This document shows, one piece after another, positions 1 to 11,000 of a stretch of DNA of 26,617 bases. The notes beneath the pieces are model-generated. The model saw only the letters and a program-made list of their open reading frames with translations, was not told where the DNA came from and ran no database searches. Position numbers and translations under genes: made by a program. Each line of letters begins with the position of its first letter. Within the stretch, counting starts at the first letter, position 1. This DNA comes from DATKDU01 sp035512595 (GTDB lineage: Bacteria; Planctomycetota; Planctomycetia; Pirellulales; Pirellulaceae): the NCBI GenBank assembly GCA_035512595.1, contig DATKDU010000366.1, positions 1-26,617 of the forward strand. Reading direction: 5' to 3'.

Positions 1-1060
1 CAAGCGGTATCAGATCGGCACGGTGTGGCGCGGCGAGAACACGCAGCGCGGCCGCTACCGCGAGTTCATGCAGTGCGACTTCGACACGGTCGGCACCCGC
101 AGCATCGCCGCCGACATCGAAACGGCCCTGGTGATCTACGAGCTGCTGCGGACCATCGGCAGTGCGTTCGGCGGCATGCGGAAATTCACGATCCGGCTCA
201 ACAACCGGATGGTCCTCAGCGGCCTGCTGTCGCGGCTGGAACTCGCCGAAAAGAGCGGTCTGGTCCTGCGGGCGCTCGACAAGCTCGGCAAAATCGGCCC
301 CGAAAAAGTCGCCGCGGAAATGGTGGCGATGGCCGGCGCAACCCCCGAGCAGGCGGCAGACGTGCTCAAGCTGGCCAGCCTCGCCGGAGCTAACGACGAT
401 ATCCTGCGCCAGCTCGAACCTCTCGTCGCCGGCAGCGAGCTGGGGCAGGAAGGCATCGAGCGGCTGCGGCAGACGCTCCGTGGAGCGGCGGCCGGCGGAA
501 TTCCCGCCGACTATCTCCAGCTCGACGTATCGATCGCTCGAGGTCTGGATTATTACACGGGAAGCGTTTTTGAGACCTTGTTAGCCGATTTGCCGGCCAT
601 CGGCAGCGTGTGCAGCGGCGGGCGATACGATAATCTGGCGGGGTTGTTCACCAAGCAGGATTTGCCGGGCATTGGCGCGTCGCTCGGACTCGACCGGCTT
701 TTGGCGGCGATGGAAGAGATCGGGCTGCTCCCGAAGGTGCGGACTGCCGCCCCGGTGCTCATCGCTTACTTCGACAAGGATCGGCTGGACGACTATCTGC
801 GTCTGGCGGCAATGGTCCGCGGTGCGGGGATCGGCGCGGAAGTCTATCCCGATCCGAAGAAACTAGGGCAGCAGCTTCAGTATGCTGACAAGCGCGGTTT
901 TCGCGTGGCGCTGATTGCCGGCTCCCGCGAGTTCGAGGCCGGCGTCTGCCAGGTGAAAGATCTGCAAAGTGGCACAGCGCAGGATGTGCCGCTGGCTGCT
1001 GGGGCGGCCGGAGAGTCGCCTCTGATCGAGGCGATTCAAAAGGTCTTGCAAAAGCCATGA
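1..1060 (+). CDS. hisS: Histidyl-tRNA synthetase, C-terminal part (5' end outside window)
   Basis: Class II aminoacyl-tRNA synthetase that charges tRNA-His in the cytoplasm. The reading frame is open from base 2, so about 352 residues are visible and the N-terminus, including motif 1, lies upstream. Seen in order: motif 2 (RYREFMQCDFD, around bases 53-84), an insertion region, the HisRS-specific histidine-binding signature GLDYYTGSVFE (about 541-573), SGGRYDNL (about 613-636), motif 3 (GIGASLGLDRLLAAM, about 670-714), and the C-terminal anticodon-binding alpha/beta domain (from APVLIAYFDKD, about 751). The stop is TGA at 1058-1060. Motif 2 has the QCDFD form typical of archaeal and eukaryotic HisRS and of some bacteria, rather than the RQFHQ form of E. 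coli. Identification is very secure; nothing can be said about its promoter. Confidence 0.97.
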   Translation, partial: KRYQIGTVWRGENTQRGRYREFMQCDFDTVGTRSIAADIETALVIYELLRTIGSAFGGMRKFTIRLNNRMVLSGLLSRLELAEKSGLVLRALDKLGKIGPEKVAAEMVAMAGATPEQAADVLKLASLAGANDDILRQLEPLVAGSELGQEGIERLRQTLRGAAAGGIPADYLQLDVSIARGLDYYTGSVFETLLADLPAIGSVCSGGRYDNLAGLFTKQDLPGIGASLGLDRLLAAMEEIGLLPKVRTAAPVLIAYFDKDRLDDYLRLAAMVRGAGIGAEVYPDPKKLGQQLQYADKRGFRVALIAGSREFEAGVCQVKDLQSGTAQDVPLAAGAAGESPLIEAIQKVLQKP

Positions 1061-1119
1061 TGAATCGCATCCAATAAGCGAAATCCCGCGGATGGAGGTT
1101 ACATTTGCGGAATCATTGT

Positions 1120-1124
1120 GAGGG
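1120..1124 (+). promoter_or_regulatory. Shine-Dalgarno GAGGG deciding the start of the HYExAFE gene
   Basis: GAGGG lies 8 bases before the GTG at 1133. The in-frame GTG codons at 1118 and 1124 have no comparable site at a useful distance. Starting at 1133 also gives the short leader M-A-K-R-D-N-H-Y-E, as expected for the family. Confidence 0.6.
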
Positions 1125-1132
1125 TGTGGGGT

Positions 1133-1702
1133 GTGGCCAAGCGCGACAACCATTACGAACAGGCCTTTGCCGCCTTTCTACGCTGGCGCGGGATCCCCTA
1201 TGTCGCGGTGGATGAAACACGGCGGAGCCTGGCGGGCGAGCGGTCCCTCAAGAATCTTGACTTCATCGTTTCTCCTCACCAGCAAGCCCGAACCTGGCTG
1301 GTCGATATCAAGGGACGCCGGTTTCCGACCGGACACAGCCAATACTGGCGGAATTGGTGTACCGAGGAGGAGTTGGCCAGCCTCTCCGGGTGGGAAGCTC
1401 TGTTTGGCGAGCGTTTTACCGCGCTGCTGGTCTTTGCCTATGAAGTGGTCGGCGATTTGGCCCCCCTTCCGGCCAGCCAGCTTTTTGAGCACGGCGGGGC
1501 AATCTATGGCTTCGTGGGGGTCCGTCTGGACCATTACGTCAGTTGGTCGCGGCCCCTCTCCCGGCGGTGGAGAACGGTCACCGTCTCCATCCCCAAATTC
1601 CGTGCCTTGGCCAAACCGGTGGACGCGTTTCTTGAGGGGGACGGTCCGCCACCCCTCCTGGCGGGTTTAACTGCCCAGGCGCTCCTTGCGCCGGTTCCCT
1701 AA
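1133..1702 (+). CDS. HYExAFE family protein, nuclease-fold-like
   Basis: A small protein of 189 residues from the preferred GTG start at 1133 (194 from the GTG at 1118). The N-terminal NHYEQAFAAFL matches the motif that names the planctomycete HYExAFE family. Residues 40-75 read SLKNLDFIV...TWLVDIKGRRF, a D-x(n)-(D/E)-x-K arrangement on two predicted beta strands, as in PD-(D/E)XK nucleases. The N-terminal helix with a conserved glutamate fits that fold too. No signal peptide or membrane segment is visible, so it is probably cytoplasmic. It lies 72 bases after hisS on the same strand and could be co-transcribed with it. The family has no established function known to me; nuclease activity is inference from the motif. 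Confidence 0.8.
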   Translation: MAKRDNHYEQAFAAFLRWRGIPYVAVDETRRSLAGERSLKNLDFIVSPHQQARTWLVDIKGRRFPTGHSQYWRNWCTEEELASLSGWEALFGERFTALLVFAYEVVGDLAPLPASQLFEHGGAIYGFVGVRLDHYVSWSRPLSRRWRTVTVSIPKFRALAKPVDAFLEGDGPPPLLAGLTAQALLAPVP

Positions 1703-1734
1703 GCCCTTGTTTAGACCAGCCTGGGCGGCTTCGT

Positions 1735-1787
1735 CCCCCCCGAAAAGTCCACGTGGGCGGGAACAAAACAACCCCCCGAAACGTCCA
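1735..1787 (+). repeat. Imperfect direct repeat CCCCCCGAAA(A/C)GTCC
   Basis: Two copies of a C-run followed by GAAA and GTCC lie at about 1735-1750 and 1771-1787, upstream of the promoter of the first giant gene. The rest of 1703-2025 holds no gene I can support. It carries the promoter listed separately and about 190 bases of untranslated leader. Confidence 0.45.
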
Positions 1788-1791
1788 AGGC

Positions 1792-1829
1792 TGCAATTTC
1801 GTTGCAACGGCATTGGCCCCAACTATAAT
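1792..1829 (+). promoter_or_regulatory. Sigma-70-like promoter with shared upstream motif, giant gene P1
   Basis: A perfect -10 TATAAT at 1824-1829 sits 16 bases after TTGCAA (1802-1807), a plausible -35. The -35 is embedded in GCAATTTCGTTGCAAC (1793-1808), which recurs with a single mismatch upstream of P2 (13352-13367). GTTGCAAC is itself a perfect 8-bp palindrome, so it could also be an operator. The motif ends 217 bases before the P1 start codon, predicting a leader of about 190 bases. Confidence 0.55.
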
Positions 1830-2025
1830 CCGACTTGGCGTAGAACGGCCACAAACTCTACCTGTGTTACCTGGCTTGTCACGTCATTGCCGGGGAATGG
1901 GCATCATCTGCGCCTCACTTTACGCTGTTGCACCGGAACGAGAACCTGATTGGCCGCTTTAGCGCGCCACCGCCAAACCCACCCTGCCAGACGTCGCAAG
2001 TTATTGCCAACTCGAGGATTGTTTC

Positions 2026-5000
2026 ATGTCTAGTCGGCACCTGTCGAAGCAGATCGGCAAACTCAAGGCCAAAGCTCAGAAGCGCGATCGCCAGCGGCTC
2101 AAAGCTCGCAAGTTGCACCTGGAGTACCTCGAAGACCGCCGAGTGATGGCCACCGGTCCGACGCTCATTGCGCTCCTGCCCAATAGCAATGTGCCGTTGA
2201 GCTTCACGGGCAATGACGTGCTCAATATTGCGCCGCGCGAGCTACTGTTCCGGTTCAGCGAAGGACAATCGATCGACCCTGCGTCGGTCCAGCAAGGCAT
2301 CCGCATCACGCGCTCGGGTCTGGACGGCGTGTTCGGTGATGCCAACGACGTCGTGGTTACCCCGGGGTTTGTGGGAATCGGCGAGCGCCCGCGGGAAGTC
2401 ATTCTCCGCTTTGCGGACAACTTGCCCGACGATGCCTATCAGGTGACCCTCATTGGCACCGGTCTGACGCCCCTGACGGACACCAGCGGCAATCCGATCA
2501 ACGGCGGCGAAGATCAAGTGATTCCGTTCCGGCTGGACCTCGGCGCGCAGGTGATCGCGGTGGTGCCGCAGCCGGTGACCGTGGCGCCGGGGAGCGGTCC
2601 CAACCGGCTGACGCAAAACAGATCGCAGGTCATCGTCTATTTCAATAGCGACCGTCTCGATGAAGCGTCGGCGGAAAACCCAGCTTTCTACCGGCTGGTT
2701 AACTCCACCAGCGGCGTTGTTCGCACTCCCGAGGGAAAACCCGGCATCCAGCCAGTTGACTACAGCTATGACTCGGTGACCAACCGCGGGCAGGCGGTGC
2801 TGCAATTCAGCAGCGACATTGCCGACGGGTTTTATGAACTGCGGATCGGCACCGACGGCAGCAACGAATCGTCAGCTGTGACGGTCGTTCCGGCGGGAAG
2901 CGATTTGAATTCCAGCTTTGGCACGGCAACCACGGTGGGACCGCTGGGATTGGGATTCTATGAGATCAACAGCGCGATCGATCCGCGGCCCTACAACATC
3001 ATCTGGCCGGGGGCCGGCGACGATCCGGGGCATCGGGATCTGCCCCCTCCGCCGACGGGCGAAACCCACCTCCACGCCGGTCCCGATGGATTCCCTTTGT
3101 CGTCTGTCAGAGAGTACAACTTCCGCGACGTCTACGGACTCGATCCCTTCACCGGCACTCCGCTGCAAAACGTCATCACCGAGAACCAGAAGCAGCGGGC
3201 CCGCGAAGTCTTCGATCTTTACAGCCGCTATCTGGGCGTGACGTTCCGTGAAACCCTCAACAGCGGATTCATCATCGCCACCGGCGATCCGCGGGCCGTC
3301 GATCCCACCGTGCCGCCGGGGGAGGTCGGAGGCATCGCCGGCGGCGGCGTGGCCGTCATGAACTCGGCGATCAACTGGGGCGACAGCGAATATGCCGGCA
3401 GTTGGTTCGAAACGGCGATGCACGAGATCGGCCACCTGCTGGGCCTGGGGCACTCCTATGAGTTGCCGCCGATCACCGTGCAGGGTTCCGCCGAGCTCCC
3501 CGGCACGACGGGCGGACCGGCCGAGCCGGTTTTCCCCGGCGACCATGACATCGTCCACGGTCAGACTCTCTTCCGCCCCGACAGCAAGGACATCGACCTT
3601 TACAAGTTCACCGTGACGCAAACCGGCACGTTCACCGCCGAAACGTTTGCCGAGCGCGTCAACTCCGATTTGAACGATTTGAACACGGCCCTGTGGCTGT
3701 ACCGGGAAGTGACTCCGCCCGGCGGCCCGACGACGCGCGAGCTGATCGCCCACAACGACGATTACTACAGCGATGACTCGTTCCTGGAACTGCGGCTGGA
3801 GCCGGGCACGTACTACATCGGCGTCACCGCCTCGGGGATGGCCGAGATCGATCCGACGATATCGGATTCCGGGTTTGGCGGACGCTCCGCCGGGCCGTAC
3901 TCGCTGCGGATGAAGCTGACGCCTCCCGAGCAGCAGAACATCGTTGACACCACCGGCACGAAAATTGACGGCGATGCCGACGGCGCGCCGGGGGGGGTGT
4001 ACAGCTTCTGGTTCCATTCCAATACGGCAGCCAACACGATCTTTGTCGATCGCGCACGCGACACCGGACCGGGCGTGCAAGGGGACGGGTCGCTGCTCAA
4101 TCCGTACGACACCATCTCCGCGGCTCTTACGGACGCGGACAATCGGTCAAGCCCAACGAACCCCATCGTCATCCGCATCGTCGGCAATCGTGGCGCCGAC
4201 GGCCTCTTGTCCACCGGCAACGACGCCCTGCCGTATCTCTTGGGCTTCAACGACGGCGGCGTCGCGCTCCGCGACGGCAGCAGCTTCCGCGTTCCCAACG
4301 ACGTGACGGTGATGATCGACGCCGGGGCGGTGATCAAGCTCCAGCAAGCCAACCTCGACGCCGGCAGCACGTCGGCCAACGTCGATCGCAGCCGCGGCGC
4401 CATCCAGGTGCTGGGCACGCCGGAAACGCGAGTCTTCCTGACCGCGTTCAGCAACGACTCGCTCGGCGGCGACAGCGACGGCGTCACCGACGGACCGCAC
4501 CGCGGCGACTGGGGGGGGATCGTCTACCGCAGCGACTCCGACCGCGAGGCCAACGGCATCTTCCTCAACTACGTCAACCACGCGAACATGACCTATGGCG
4601 GCGGCCGCGTCGTCGTGGACTCGGTGGAAGACATCTACAACCCGGTCCACATGCTCGAGGCGCGGCCGGCGGTCACCTTCAACACGATCACGCTCAGCGC
4701 CGACGCCGCCTTGTCGGCCGACCCCAACAGCTTCGACGACTCGCTGGGACGCATCGGACCGGACATCCACCACAACGACATCCGCAACAACTCCGTCAAC
4801 GGCCTGCTCGTGCGGACCAGGGCCACCAGCGCCAATAACGCCCTCAGCATCCAGACGGTGTTCGCCCGCTGGGACGATGTGGACGTCGTTCACGTCGTCT
4901 CGGACAACCTCCTTCTCCGGGGCCAGCCCGGCGGGCGGTTGAGCGGCATTGCCGGCGACAAGTTCGACGCCCGCCTGCGGATCGATCCGGGGATCGTCGT

Positions 5001-8000
5001 CAAGCTCGACGGATCGCGCATCGAGGCAGGATTCAGCGCGCAGATCATTGCCGAGGGGACGCAGACGCTCCCGATCGTGTTCACGTCCATCCGGGACGAC
5101 CGGTTTGGCGCCGCCAATCCGTTCGACACGAACAACGACGGTGCGGCGACGACGCCCGTGGCGGGCGATTGGGGCGGCCTGCGGTTCAATCCGACGGCGA
5201 TCGGCAGCGTCGATTGGGCAAAACTGTATTTTGGCGGCGGCTCGATACCGATTGAAGGCGGTTTTGCGCCGTTCAACCTGGTGGAGATCTATCAGGCGGA
5301 CGTCCGCATCGCCAACAGCTTCCTGGAATCGAGCGCCAGCGGCCAAACCAGCCAGAATCGCGCCGGCCGGGGGGACAATGCGGACGCGGTGATCTTCGTC
5401 CGGGGCGCGCAGCCGGTGATCGTCAACAACGTCTTCCGCAACAACGACGCCAACGCGATCAGCATCAACGCCAACGCGATGCAGGCGACGGTGCTGGCGG
5501 ATTACGGCCGTTCCACGGGCCTGATCGGCCTCAGGGGAGGGTTGTTCGGCCGCACGGACGCGTTCAACGACAACCAGGGGCCGCTGGTCCGCCTCAACCG
5601 CACCGGAAACAACGCCACCAACGGCATGGAGGTCCGCGGCGGGGTGCTGACGACGGAGACTGTGTGGGACGACACCGACATCGTTCACGTGGTGCGGGAC
5701 GAAATCGTAGACGTCAACCACCACGTCTACGGCGGACTGATGCTCAAGAGCAGCCCCAGCGAAAGCCTGGTCGTCAAGCTCGAAGGCGCCAATGCCGGCG
5801 TCACCGCCAGCGGGCGGGAGCTGGAGATCGACGACCGGATCGGCGGCACGGTGCAGATCATCGGCCAACCCGGCTTCCCGGTGATCCTGACGTCGCTGCA
5901 CGACTGCACGGCTGGAGCCGGCTTCAACGTCGGTGGCCAGCTTCAAACTGACACCGACAACAGCGGCGCGTGCGGGGCCGGCGGCGGCGGCGGTGGTGGT
6001 GGACTGCCGACGGGTCCGGAAGTGAACAACGGCCTCTTGATCGACAACGACGTCATCCAAAACGTGCCTGGATTCTTTTCTTATCTGGTGGAAGCAGGCG
6101 GCGAATCCAACTTTCCCGGTGGCGGCGGCGTCACTGCTCAAGGAAACACTCAGCTCTTCATCAATACCGACTTTATCTTCGAGTTCTTCAACTATGTGGA
6201 CGTTGGCAGCAACGGGCAGGCGGTACGCCTTGGAAATACGACCATCACCATGGCCCCCACGCTAGTGGCCCCGGACCTGGTGATCAGCGAAGGGTCGTTT
6301 ACCGGAGCCAACGGCACGATTAACTGGCGCGTTGAAAGCCGCTTCAACAACGGCGAAGCGAGGCTGATCAACACGGTCATGTTGAGCAGCGCACAATCGC
6401 TGGGAAATCTTCAATTCATCAATTACTTGGATGAGGATGTGCTCGCCTTTACCGACGATCTGTTGTACCTCGTCGGAACTCCCGGCCAGCCCGATTTCCG
6501 CGCCTTCACGCTCGACAATGCCGAGCGGATCGGCTTCAGCCAAGGCGGGATTTACCTCCCCGGCCCTGGTCTGGTCAACGCGACCTACGACGGTTTCGCC
6601 GCCGATGAATTCGCCGACCTGCGGAGCATCATCGCCGGCGCCGGCACCACCTACACCATCAATGGGAACATCGACACCACCGACCTGACTCCATTCAACG
6701 ATCCCACGCTGGGGTTGGTCTACGGTTTGGCAGACGTCACGACGGCTTTTGCCTGGACGGTCGATCCCAACGCCACCACGGCCACGATCACCTCTTTCCT
6801 GGAGTTGGTTGCCGAAGATCCGACCACGACCCCGGGCAATGCCGGCGACTGGCGCAGCGTCAAGCTCGACCAGTTGAGCAACGACCGCAACGTCGGCGTC
6901 GTCAACGAGCGCGAATTCGCCTACGGCGAGAAGGAAGCCACCCTCAGCAACGGCGTCTCCAACATCAACGGCACTCCGCAACGGGCGCAGTTCCTGGGAA
7001 CGCTGGCCACCAACGACAAGAACGGCGACGACAACCGCCGCTTGGGCTGGCAAATCCACGGCGCGATCCAGTTCGACGACCCCCGCGACGTGGACGTCTA
7101 TAGCTTCAACGCCACGGCCGGCACCGAGGTCTGGATCGACATCGACCGCACCTCCTACGCGCTCGATACGATCGTCGAATTGATCGACGCCAACGGCAAC
7201 GTCCTGGCCCGCTCCGAGAGCAACACCGTGCTCTCCGGTCTGGCGCTGTCGATGGACAAGGACCCGTACTACGGACGCGATACCTTCACCACCAATCCGC
7301 TCGACGCCGGGATGCGCGTGGTCCTGCCGGTCCCGCCCACCGGCAACAACACGCCGTATTTCGTGCGCGTCCGCAGCACCCCGCTGAATCCGGCCAACAT
7401 CAACGACATCACCGCCGGCGCTACCAAGGGACAGTACCAACTGCAAATCCGCCTCCGCCAGGAAGACGAGCAGCCGGGCTCGGTCGTCCGGCTGTCGGAC
7501 ATCCGTTTTGCCACCACCGGCATCGAGGTGCTGGGCCTGCCCTATCATTCGCCGCTCTTGGGCGAGTCGGGCGAAGGGAGCAGTCCCAACGACACGTTCG
7601 CCACGGCCCAGCCGCTGGGCAATTTGCTGGTCAATGACCGCAACGTGATCAGCGTCGCCGGGGATCTCAGCGGCGAGGGGGACGTCGATTGGTACCAGTT
7701 CGAGTTGAACTACGACCTGATCCAGGCCATCGGCGGCTTCAGCGACGGCGGGTTCAAGACCTTCGCCACGATGCTCGACATCGACTACGGCGACGGGATC
7801 ACGCGCCCCGACACCACGATCTCCTTGTTCGACGAGGACGGCAACCTGATCTTCGTGGGCCGCGATTCCGACATCGATGAAGATCAACCGGCTCCCGGCC
7901 ATGGGGCGGACACCGACGACCTCTATCGCGGCAGCTTCGGCAAGCTGGACCCCTTCATCGGCACGGTGCAATTGCCGGCCGGGTCGATTCCCGCCGGCCC

Positions 8001-11000
8001 CACCGGCCCCCGGCGGACTTACTTTGTGGCCGTATCGACGAATCGCCGGCTGCCGCAGGTGATGAATGCGACGTTCCAGGCCAGCGCCACCGCGCCGCTG
8101 ATCCGCTTGGAGCCGATCAACTCCCTTCGCCGCATCGTCGAGGACCACATCGGCACGCAAAACGGCAGCGGCATTCCCGTGGGCGCCGACTCGGCGCTAT
8201 TCGACATCGCGAACTCCCAGGAGTTGCGGGCGCACGTGCGGCCGTTCTCGCTGTCGGATGTGACGCTGTACGTCTCCACGGGTTACAACTCCCCGACCGG
8301 CGGCGTCAACAGCTCGCTCCGCACCATTGACCCGTTTACGGGACGCGTGGAAACCGTGCTGAGAGACAACAACATGGTCGGCGGAGGGAATTACGTCGGC
8401 GACATTGCCATCCGCACGGATGGGCTCATGTTTGCCTACGAGGGTGGCTGGCAAGGGACGAACAACATAGCGGGCCGCCTGGACGCAGTCGATTCCGGCA
8501 CCGGCGCGATCTCGGCCGTCGGATCGGACAACATTCAGGACGCCACCATCAACACTTTCCGCGCCGAAGCGCTGGTGTATGTCAGGCCCGGAACGTTCGG
8601 AAGTGATTACTACAACCTGTTCTACGCGGTTAACGACAACGCAAACAACACGTCCACGCTGTGGCGCGCCGACCCCGACACAGGCAACGCTAATCCCATC
8701 GCGGGGCAACCGTGGGGCCCGGTCGGGCCGTTGCCGGGAGGAACGACGGGACTGGCCCAAGCCAGCGATGGCGGACTCTACGGGGTGACAAACACGGGCG
8801 TTTTCTACAACATGGGAGGAGGGCCCCTAGCAACGCTGCCCGGATTCGCATTCGCCGGGCTCAGCCGCGGCCCGCAAAATGTCGAGGACGGCCGGTTTGC
8901 CGGCACGCTGTTTGCCATCACCGCCGACGGCCGCATGGTCTGCTTTGACTTGCAGGGGAATCTGCAAGCGGTGTTCGACAACGACAACGACGGGCTGATC
9001 GACACCGTCGACGGCAACGGCGACGGCTTCATCGACGGCTTTGTGCTCCAGACGCAAGTCCCCCTCATTACTTTCTCGCGAGTCACCGGCCTGGCGTTCT
9101 CTCCGCTGGACATCAATCTCTGGCATCCCACCAATCGGCGGCAGGGGGATGCCGGCCATGGGATCAACGCCGCGCCGGACAATAGCCGCGATGCCACACC
9201 CGGCGGTACAAGCTTTTACTTCGGTTTCGAGCCGGCGAATGGTTCCCATCTACGCTATACGCGGTTTGAGGATCAAACGGGACCCATCATCAACGGGCAG
9301 CTTGGCGTGCGGAACGAAAGCTGGCAGATCGACCTCAGCCAGAATCCGGCGATCCCCAATACCTACAATTTCCCCGGAGGCGCTTACGGCTCCCTGTGGA
9401 CCGACTCTTTCAGCCTCTCCACGTACAAGAACATCGACAAGCCGACGCTGTACTTTAATTACTTCCTGCACACCGAGAATGCCAACGGACGCGACGCCGC
9501 GCGGGTCTATATTTCCCGCGACGACGGCCAGACGTGGGACATGGTCGCTACCAACAGCGGGTTGTTCGACAACCCCGATACGTTTCCGATCGACGGCGAA
9601 CTACCCACCTTTCTTTCCACGTCGGTCACGGACCTGCCCACCAACCCGCGGCAGCAAATCCAGCGGTTGTTCAATAATACGGGCAACTGGCGGCAAGCGC
9701 GCGTCGATCTGTCGCACTACGCCGGCGAGGTCAACTTGCGGTTGCGATACGACTTCCACACCGCGGGCGACTGGGATGACGGCCAGCCGGATGGCGACGC
9801 CAACGACGGCCTGTTTGAAAACATCTTCGGCGACTTCAACAGCCCCCAGCGCGGTCAAAACAACCAGTTCGAAGGCTTCTACATCGACGACATCATCGTC
9901 GGCCTGGCGGAGCGCGGCGAAATGGTCACCGGCGCTCCCTCCAACGTCACCGGCGTCTTTGCCACGCCCACTCCGGTCAGCCACATTCCCGGCCTCGCCG
10001 TGCCGGCCGTCGTCACCCGGGGACCCTATCAACTGGAAATCCGCCGCGGCCAGGAATACGGCATCAACCTGAATTCGCTGGAATCCGATATCGGGCTCTA
10101 CCAGACGTTCGACACCAACGACCGCCTGATGCCCGATACGCGGATCGCCGACCGGATCACGTTCGAGACCGGCGGGTTGACCGGGTTCACCTCGGGCGGC
10201 AACGCACCCTGGACGATCACCAACCTGCACCCCAATTCGGGAACGCTCAATGCACGCTCCGGAGTGATCGGCGACGGCCAGACTTCCGAGTTGGTGCTCA
10301 CCCGTCTCACCGGCCCGGGACTAATCCAGTTCGCCCGCAAGGTGTCTTCGCAGCCGGGCGACACGCTCACCTTCTTCATCGACGGCGTGCAAATGGGACA
10401 GTGGTCGGGTGAAGTGCCCTATTCGGTCGTCGCCTTCAACGTGACCGAGGGCACGCACACCTTCCGCTGGGTCTATGCGAAGGATGGCTCCGGCTCGGCG
10501 GGGATCGATGCCGCGTTCATCGATGATATCGTGCTTCCCACGCCGCTGGACGGGTTCGAGAACGGCTTCAATACGAACCCCTGGTACACTTGGGGCGACT
10601 CCCGCTGGTTCATCACCAATTCCACGTCGAACTCAGGCGCGTTCAGCGCCCGGTCGGGGATCATCGACCATCTTCACGACACGTCCCTGGACGTGCGGAG
10701 ACGGACCGGCGCAGGCGTCATGTCCTTCGCCTTCCGCGTCTCGTCGGAAGTGGGCTTCGACTTCCTCCGCTTCTATATCGACGGCGTCTTGCAGGACGAG
10801 TGGTCGGGAGATCTCCCTTGGCAGACGGTGGTCTTCCCCGTGTCCGCAGGCGTCCATCTTTTCCGCTGGGAATACGAGAAGAACGGATCCGTCGTGAGCG
10901 GCCTGGATGCTGCGTTCATCGACGACGTTTTCTTCCCCAATCCCGAGATCGGGGTGGGCACGACGGACGGACGCGGCGACCGCAACGTCATCCGCCAGCA

